DNA of 64,000 nt from Conexibacter arvalis (GTDB lineage Bacteria; Actinomycetota; Thermoleophilia; Solirubrobacterales; Solirubrobacteraceae): assembly GCF_014199525.1 (NCBI RefSeq), contig NZ_JACHNU010000001.1, forward strand, positions 496,001-560,000, in the 5' to 3' direction. The notes under the pieces are model-generated. The model was not told the origin of the DNA. It did not search any database and saw nothing but the letters and a program-made list of their open reading frames with translations. Of this stretch, positions 59,224 through 64,000 are shown one piece after another (within the stretch, counting starts at the first letter, position 1; every line of letters begins with the position of its first letter). Position numbers and translations under genes: made by a program.

Positions 59224-60114
59224 GTGAGCACCGGGACGGGTCAGATCTCGCGAACGCCGGAGGACCGCTTCGACGGCCTCCCGGAGTTCCCGTGGAGAGC
59301 GCGCTACCGCGAGGTCGACGGGCTGCGGCTCGCCCACCTCGACGAGGGCGACGGCCCCCCGGTCGTGCTGCTGCACGGCGAGCCGACGTGGTCGTTCCTG
59401 TGGCGCAAGACGATGCGGCCGCTGCTCGACGCCGGCTACCGCGCGATCGTCCCCGACCACGCCGGCTTCGGCCGCTCCGACAAGCCGACCGCGCTCGACT
59501 GGTACTCCTACGACCGTCACACGGCGCTCGCCGCCGAGCTGCTGGAGCGGCTCGACCTGCGCGACGCGACGATCGTCGTCCACGACTGGGGCGGGCCGAT
59601 CGGGCTGCGGCTCGCGGTCGAGCAGCGCGAGCGGATCGGGCGGATCGTGATGACCGACACCGGCCTTTTCACCGGTCGCCAGCAGATGAGCCCGGCGTGG
59701 GAGGCGTTCCGCGACTTCGTCGCCGGCAGCGAGGACCTGCCGATCGGGATGCTCGTGAGAGGCGGCTGCCACGCCGATCCCGGCGAGGAGGTGATCGCCG
59801 CCTACGAGGCGCCCTACCCGGACGCCGCCTCGAAGGCCGGCGCGCGCGCCTTCCCGCTGCTGATCCCGCGCACCCCGGACGAGCCGGGCGCCGAGGTCGG
59901 CCAGCGGACGCTCGACGCGCTCGCCGCCGACACGCGGCCGAAGCTCGTGCTGTGGGCCGACGGCGACCCGGTCATCCCGCTGAGCACCGGCGAGCGGTTC
60001 GCGGCCGCGATCGGCTCCGAGGTCGCGCACGTCGTGCCGGAGGCGGGGCATTTCCTGCAGGAGGACCAGGGCGAGCTGGTCGGACGGCTGATCGCGGAGT
60101 GGCTGGCGGCATGA
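59224..60114 (+). CDS. haloalkane dehalogenase-like alpha/beta hydrolase
   Basis: 296 residues. Oxyanion/halide-stabilising region [20 protein letters not shown], nucleophile Asp in [17 protein letters not shown], catalytic Asp in [13 protein letters not shown] and His in [11 protein letters not shown], a complete dehalogenase-type triad; the Trp after the nucleophile and the Trp of EPTWSF are the halide-binding pair in this family. It could remove halides from alkanes, but epoxide or ester hydrolysis cannot be excluded. GTG start. ATGA overlap with the downstream methyltransferase. Confidence 0.82.
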   Translation: MSTGTGQISRTPEDRFDGLPEFPWRARYREVDGLRLAHLDEGDGPPVVLLHGEPTWSFLWRKTMRPLLDAGYRAIVPDHAGFGRSDKPTALDWYSYDRHTALAAELLERLDLRDATIVVHDWGGPIGLRLAVEQRERIGRIVMTDTGLFTGRQQMSPAWEAFRDFVAGSEDLPIGMLVRGGCHADPGEEVIAAYEAPYPDAASKAGARAFPLLIPRTPDEPGAEVGQRTLDALAADTRPKLVLWADGDPVIPLSTGERFAAAIGSEVAHVVPEAGHFLQEDQGELVGRLIAEWLAA

Positions 60115-60929
60115 CCATGCTCGACGAGACCGAGCTGCCGCTCGTCGTCTCGCCGGCGAGCGACCACGGCTTCGCGCTGCGCTTCCTCGACGCCGGCAAC
60201 GCGCTGCCGGGGATCCGCGCGCTGAAGCCGCTGATGCTCGAGCAGCTGGCGCTGCGCCGCGGCATGCACGTGCTGGAGCTCGGCTGCGGCGCCGGCGACG
60301 ACGTGCGCGCCTTCGCCCGCCGCGTCGGCCCCGAGGGGCGGGTCGTCGGGATCGACGCCTCGCCGCCGATGGTCGCCGAGGCGGCGCGCCGCACCGCCGG
60401 GCGCAACCTCGCCGTCGAGTTCGCCGTCGGCGACGCGCTCGCGCTCGAGCTCGAGCCGGGCAGCTTCGACCGCGTGCGGATCGAACGGCTGCTGATGCAC
60501 GTCGCCGGCGACCCGGCGACCGTCCTGCGCGAGAGCGCGCGCGTGCTGCGGCCCGGCGGGCGCGCCGTCGTCTTCGACTTCGACTGGGACGCGCTCGTGA
60601 TCGAGGGCGCCGACCGCGAGCTGACCCGCCGGATCGTGCGCAGCTGCTCCGACGCGATCCGCAACGGCTGGGTCGGACGGGCGCTGCCGCGGCTGCTGCG
60701 CGGCGCCGGCTTCGCCGACGTGACGGCGGTCCCGCACGGCGTCGCGATCCCCTACGACTTCTTCGGCTGGCTCGTCTCCAGCCACCTCGACGAGGCGCTC
60801 GCGACGGGGCTGTTCACGCCCCAGGAGCTGATCGCGTGGTGGGACGAGCTCGACCGCGCCCACGCCGCCGGCGACTTCTACGCGGCGCTGCTCGGCATCG
60901 TCGCGACCGGCACGATCGCCGCCCCGTAA
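60111..60929 (+). CDS. class I SAM-dependent methyltransferase
   Basis: 272 residues. Motif [21 protein letters not shown], then [40 protein letters not shown] and the family [39 protein letters not shown]. This is the UbiE/small-molecule methyltransferase branch. It overlaps the dehalogenase-like gene (ATGA), suggesting a joint role in handling a halogenated or methylated compound; substrate unknown. Confidence 0.85.
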   Translation: MTMLDETELPLVVSPASDHGFALRFLDAGNALPGIRALKPLMLEQLALRRGMHVLELGCGAGDDVRAFARRVGPEGRVVGIDASPPMVAEAARRTAGRNLAVEFAVGDALALELEPGSFDRVRIERLLMHVAGDPATVLRESARVLRPGGRAVVFDFDWDALVIEGADRELTRRIVRSCSDAIRNGWVGRALPRLLRGAGFADVTAVPHGVAIPYDFFGWLVSSHLDEALATGLFTPQELIAWWDELDRAHAAGDFYAALLGIVATGTIAAP

Positions 60930-61067
60930 CGGCGGGCACGCGGGCCGATCCCACGCCCGCCCCCGGGCCGCATGCGATCGCGTGCGGGCGTCGCCGCGCG
61001 GTCAGCGCCCGTGCACGCGATCGTGCGGACGCGCATCGGGCGGCCTGCCAAGGTGTTGGGAGCCGTG

Positions 61068-62969
61068 ATGTCGTTCCGTCGTGCCGCATCCGCCGTGCCG
61101 CTCGCCGTCGCCGCCGTGCTCGCGAGCGCTGCCGGAGCCTCCGCCGCGCCGGCCGGGCCCGCCGCGCAGGCCGCCCCAGCAGGCTCCGCCGCCACTGCGC
61201 AGGCGGCGCCGTCCGCCCCAGCCGACTTCGAGCAGCGCGCGCCCGCGCTGACCGGCTCCCCGACCGCGCCCGACCCGCACCGACCGGCCGACGCCGCGCA
61301 CGCGGCCGACGCCGGGCATGGGGCCGGCGCGGGGCACGGGGCCGGCGCCGCGCGCGCGGCCGGGGCGGGGCGCGCGGCCGGGGCGGGGCGCGCGGCCGGG
61401 GCGGGGCGCGCGGCCGGCGCTGGGCACGGGGCCGAGGCCGCACTGCGCGCGAGCGCGCCGGTCCGCGCGCCGCGGCCGTTCGACCTGCTCGGCCTCCGCG
61501 CCCGCGGAGCGCGCGACCTCGGCCACGTCGAGGTGCGGGTCCAGCGCGCGAGCGGCCGCTGGAGCCGCTGGGGCGAGATCCCGCACGGCGAGGACGTGCC
61601 GGCCGCCGACGGCCGCGGCGCCGTCTCCGGCCCGCTCTGGACGGGCCGCGCCGTCGCCTACCAGCTGCGCGCCGAGCGGCTGCCGCGCGACCTGCGCGTG
61701 CACTTCGTCGCCGTCCCGCGCACCGCCGCGCCCGCGGCGCCGATCGCCGCGGCCGCCGTCGGCGGGCGACCGGCGATCGTGCCGCGCTCACAGTGGGACC
61801 CGAGCGGGAGCTGCCAGCCGCGCACCCCGCCGAAGTACGGGCGCGTCGACTTCACGGTCGTCCACCACACCGAGTCGCTGACCGGCTACTCGCGTGCGAG
61901 CGCGGCCGCGATGGTGCTCGGGATCTGCCGCTTCCACCGCAACGGCAACGGCTGGCTCGACATCGGCTACAACCTGCTCGTCGATCGCTTCGGGACCGTC
62001 TACGAGGGTCGCGGCGGCGGCGTCGAGCAGCCGGTGATCGGCGCCCATGCCGGCGGCTGGAACGGCGTCTCGGCGGGGGTCGCGCTGATCGGCAGCTTCA
62101 GCAGCCGGCGGCCGACGACGGCCGCGCGGCGAGCGCTGACGAAGACGCTTGCGTGGAAGCTGTCGCTCGCCGGCGTGCCGGCGAGGGGGACGATCGCGAA
62201 GGTCTCCAGCGGCGGCGCCGAGAACCGCTGGAGCAGCGGGACGCGCGTCCCCTTCCAGCGCGTCTCGGGCCACCGCGACGCCGATCACACCACCTGCCCC
62301 GGCGGCGCCCTCTACGCGCTGCTGCCGAGCGTGCGCCGCGAGGTCGACGCGCAGCTCGCCGAGCCGCGCGACCTGCTCACGAACGCGCCGTTCGGCGGCG
62401 TGCTGGCGCAGGGCGGCCCGGCCTACCTGACCGGCCGGCTGGCGCTCGCCGACGGCCGCCGTCCCAACGGCGCGCGGCTGTCGCTGCAGCGCCGCGACGA
62501 CGCCGACGACGCGTGGGAGCCGCTCGAGACGATCAGGACCGGCGCCGACGGGATCTGGTCGGCGAGCGTGCCGGTGACGGTCAACGGCAGCTTCCGCGTC
62601 GTCTCCGACGCGGTCGGGATCGGCTCGCCGGCCGCCGCCGTGCGGGTCGCGGCCGGCGTCACGGCGACCGTCTCGCCGCAGCTGCTGCGGCCGGGCAGAC
62701 GCGTGACCGTCCGCGGCACGACGACGCCGGCCAAGGCGACGGTCGCGCTGCGCGTCGAGCGGCAGGCGCGTGCCGGCGGCCCGTGGCGGCGCGTGCGGGC
62801 GACGACGGTGCGGACCGTCGACGGCGACTGGTCGACGCAGGTGCGTCTGCCCGCGGCCGGACTCCACCGCTTCGTCGTCACGACCGCCGCCGACGACCTC
62901 AACGCCGCCGGCGCCGCGCCGGTCCGCACCGCGCAGGTGCGGGCGGCCGCGCGGTCGACGCGGCGGTGA
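61068..62969 (+). CDS. secreted PGRP-type N-acetylmuramoyl-L-alanine amidase with Ala/Gly repeat linker
   Basis: 633 residues. Signal peptide (ASAVPLAVAAVLASAAGASA). Residues ~60-130 are an Ala/Gly/His/Arg repeat region. A strand-rich domain follows (residues ~135-235), then the peptidoglycan-recognition/amidase-2 domain: AIVPRSQWDPSG, FTVVHHTESLTGYS (zinc His), NGWLDIGYNLLVDRFGTVYE and VSGHRDADHTTCPGGALYA (second His and Cys). Residues from ~445 carry two Ig-like regions. It should cut the amide bond between muramic acid and L-alanine in peptidoglycan. The ATG at 61068 follows an AGGTGTTGGGAGCC patch. Confidence 0.87.
   Translation: MSFRRAASAVPLAVAAVLASAAGASAAPAGPAAQAAPAGSAATAQAAPSAPADFEQRAPALTGSPTAPDPHRPADAAHAADAGHGAGAGHGAGAARAAGAGRAAGAGRAAGAGRAAGAGHGAEAALRASAPVRAPRPFDLLGLRARGARDLGHVEVRVQRASGRWSRWGEIPHGEDVPAADGRGAVSGPLWTGRAVAYQLRAERLPRDLRVHFVAVPRTAAPAAPIAAAAVGGRPAIVPRSQWDPSGSCQPRTPPKYGRVDFTVVHHTESLTGYSRASAAAMVLGICRFHRNGNGWLDIGYNLLVDRFGTVYEGRGGGVEQPVIGAHAGGWNGVSAGVALIGSFSSRRPTTAARRALTKTLAWKLSLAGVPARGTIAKVSSGGAENRWSSGTRVPFQRVSGHRDADHTTCPGGALYALLPSVRREVDAQLAEPRDLLTNAPFGGVLAQGGPAYLTGRLALADGRRPNGARLSLQRRDDADDAWEPLETIRTGADGIWSASVPVTVNGSFRVVSDAVGIGSPAAAVRVAAGVTATVSPQLLRPGRRVTVRGTTTPAKATVALRVERQARAGGPWRRVRATTVRTVDGDWSTQVRLPAAGLHRFVVTTAADDLNAAGAAPVRTAQVRAAARSTRR
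61321..61437 (+). repeat. 18-bp in-frame tandem repeats in the amidase gene
   Basis: GCGCGCGGCCGGGGCGGG repeats about three times with an exact 18-bp period around 61351-61412, flanked by related GGGCACGGGGCCGGCGC units. It encodes (GAGHGA/GAGRAA) repeats, a flexible linker before the folded domains. Confidence 0.85.
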
Positions 62970-63052
62970 ACCGCTTCATCCGGTCGTCCTCCGCTCGTCG
63001 ACTCGCTCGCTTCGGGACCGTCCGCGGCGACCGCCGCCAGGCCGGGTCTCCG

Positions 63053-64000
63053 TCAGCGCGGCTTCGGCGGCCCGCCGGGGACGAGGTCGCGGTCGGTCGG
63101 CTCCAACCGCTCGTCGAGCTCGATCTGCCAGTAGTAGCGCGTGAAGGTGCGGCCGGCGTCGAACTCGCCGACGTGCGGGGCGATCGTCTCGCCGCTCGCC
63201 ATCCGCGCGATCAGCTCGGGGTAGGTGCGGCCGGCGGCGAGGGTCGCGTAGGTCGGGCCGGGGAAGGCACCGCCGAAGCGGGTGTTGACGTCGGTGATGC
63301 CGAGGCCGATCTCCTTGTCGCGGAAGGCCTGCACCGTGCAGGGGCCGCGCACGCCGAGCGCCTCGACGACCTCGACGCCGAGGTCGATCAGCTCTCTGTC
63401 CGCGATCACGGTGCCCTTGATCGACTCGCCGCCGCGCGACTCGAGCATCGTGCGCGGGATCGCGTTGAGGCAGCGGCCGTCGAGGTCGGAGAGCAGGTCG
63501 ATCGAGAACTCCGGCCCGTCCATCCACCGCTGCACCATCGTCGGCTCCTTCACGTATCTGACGAAGAAGGCCGCCTCCTCAGCGTCGTGGGCGAGGTGGA
63601 TCGAGCGGGCGCCCGAGCCCTGGCGCGGCTTCACCATCACCGGGTAGGACTCCGGCTGCTCGCCGGGCAGGACGGTCGGCGGCGACGGCAGCCCGTGGCG
63701 TTCCAGCAGCAGGTGGGCCTCGTACTTGTCGTAGGTCGCGCGGGCGATCTCCGGGTCGGGCACGAACGCCGGCAGCAGCCCGTCGGCGCGCGCCTGCGCG
63801 AGCACCTCGATGTCGAGGTCGGTCAGCGGTATCACCGCGCCGACGTCCCATCTCGCGCATGCCTCCTGCAGCGCGGGGACGTAGCCGGGGTCGTCGATCC
63901 GCGGCGGGGCGAAGCGATGGGTGGCGGCGTACTGGGCCGGCGCGAGCGGGTTGGGGTCGGCGGCGACGACGGTCGTGTGCTGCGCGAAGCAGGAGACGAT
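63053..64000 (-). CDS. ATP-grasp-domain protein, C-terminal part (5' end beyond the window)
   Basis: The frame is open from the stop at 63053 to the window edge, with at least 315 residues; no start is visible. It begins with the end of a pre-ATP-grasp domain (VVAADPNPLAPAQYAATHRF, VGAVIPLTDLDIEVLAQARA) then the ATP-grasp fold: PVMVKPRQGSGARSIHLAHD with the nucleotide-binding Lys, EPTMVQRWMDGPEFSIDLLS and the Mg-binding segment LGITDVNTRFGGAFPGPTYA. It resembles carbamoyl-phosphate-synthetase-like or D-ala-D-ala-ligase-like ligases; acid and amine substrates are unknown. Confidence 0.8.
   Translation of the reverse strand: MVSCFAQHTTVVAADPNPLAPAQYAATHRFAPPRIDDPGYVPALQEACARWDVGAVIPLTDLDIEVLAQARADGLLPAFVPDPEIARATYDKYEAHLLLERHGLPSPPTVLPGEQPESYPVMVKPRQGSGARSIHLAHDAEEAAFFVRYVKEPTMVQRWMDGPEFSIDLLSDLDGRCLNAIPRTMLESRGGESIKGTVIADRELIDLGVEVVEALGVRGPCTVQAFRDKEIGLGITDVNTRFGGAFPGPTYATLAAGRTYPELIARMASGETIAPHVGEFDAGRTFTRYYWQIELDERLEPTDRDLVPGGPPKPR

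Noticed and set aside
59023-60051. 1007-residue extension of transketolase
   Set aside because: It crosses the divergent dehalogenase-like gene and has no homology before MATTAPKS at 59022.
1-64000. tRNA, rRNA, integrase or transposase
   Set aside because: I found no cloverleaf sequence, rRNA segment, DDE/tyrosine recombinase or flanking repeat that would support one; tRNAscan or Rfam would be decisive.

Overview
The window is very GC-rich DNA, roughly 70% or more by eye, packed with actinobacterial-type genes. Several features point to the deep-branching Actinobacteria (Thermoleophilia/Solirubrobacterales, Conexibacter-like). These are the actinobacterial HemQ, many GTG and TTG starts, start/stop overlaps of the ATGA or GTGA type, leaderless promoters with a TAGGGT or TAGGCT -10 box, and frequent AGA arginine codons despite the GC content. 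The taxonomic call is inference. I saw no rRNA, tRNA, CRISPR array, insertion sequence or phage module.

Left part (1-9.0 kb): a catabolic locus. One minus-strand operon carries a lipoprotein sugar-binding protein, two sugar ABC permeases, a phosphotriesterase-family lactonase-like enzyme, a SelA-like PLP enzyme and an SDR cut by the window edge. No ABC ATPase is present. Divergent from it are a metallo-beta-lactamase-fold protein that has lost most metal ligands and a D-cysteine desulfhydrase-like PLP enzyme. A Gfo/Idh/MocA dehydrogenase follows. The last two transcription units share a conserved ~35-bp upstream element, so the locus looks like one regulon for a sugar or amino-sugar acid.

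Middle-left (9-31 kb): housekeeping and accessory single genes. They include an M48 protease, glyoxalase, HXXEE protein, methyltransferase, two Nudix enzymes (ADP-ribose type and NudC), HemQ with an oddly triplicated 3' end, secreted and FHA proteins, a cupredoxin, an ECF sigma/anti-sigma pair opposite a lipoprotein, and a DtxR-family regulator behind a DtxR-box-like site. BioY, LapA-like, VapBC, ArfB, a frameshifted AlkZ-like winged-helix gene, an SGNH esterase, a PAS-GGDEF-EAL protein, a polysaccharide deacetylase and PCMT follow.

Centre-right (31.4-54.1 kb): a large polysaccharide/sugar-acid catabolic island. It holds a LacI regulator, a HisD-like dehydrogenase, a secreted beta-helix (pectinase-like) protein with PKD and collagen-like tail, and a 12-gene minus-strand operon (Opp/Dpp-type ABC transporter, ceramidase-like hydrolase, three SDRs, an enolase-superfamily dehydratase, MBL hydrolase, SnoaL-like protein). 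A 2-hydroxyacid dehydrogenase, a GntR/FCD regulator and a heparinase II/III-like secreted lyase gene broken by a frameshift and a stop complete it. A palindrome-like motif, ACGCTATAGYATRT, recurs upstream of the HisD-like gene, between the ABC operon and the dehydrogenase, and in front of the lyase, with a diverged copy before gntR. Together they look like one regulon for import and oxidation of uronate-type oligosaccharides.

Right end (54.1-64 kb): an XRE regulator plus a DNA methyltransferase without a visible restriction enzyme, a lytic transglycosylase/DUF5715-like protein, transketolase, a haloalkane dehalogenase-like hydrolase with a methyltransferase, a PGRP-type amidase with an Ala/Gly repeat region, and the end of an ATP-grasp gene.
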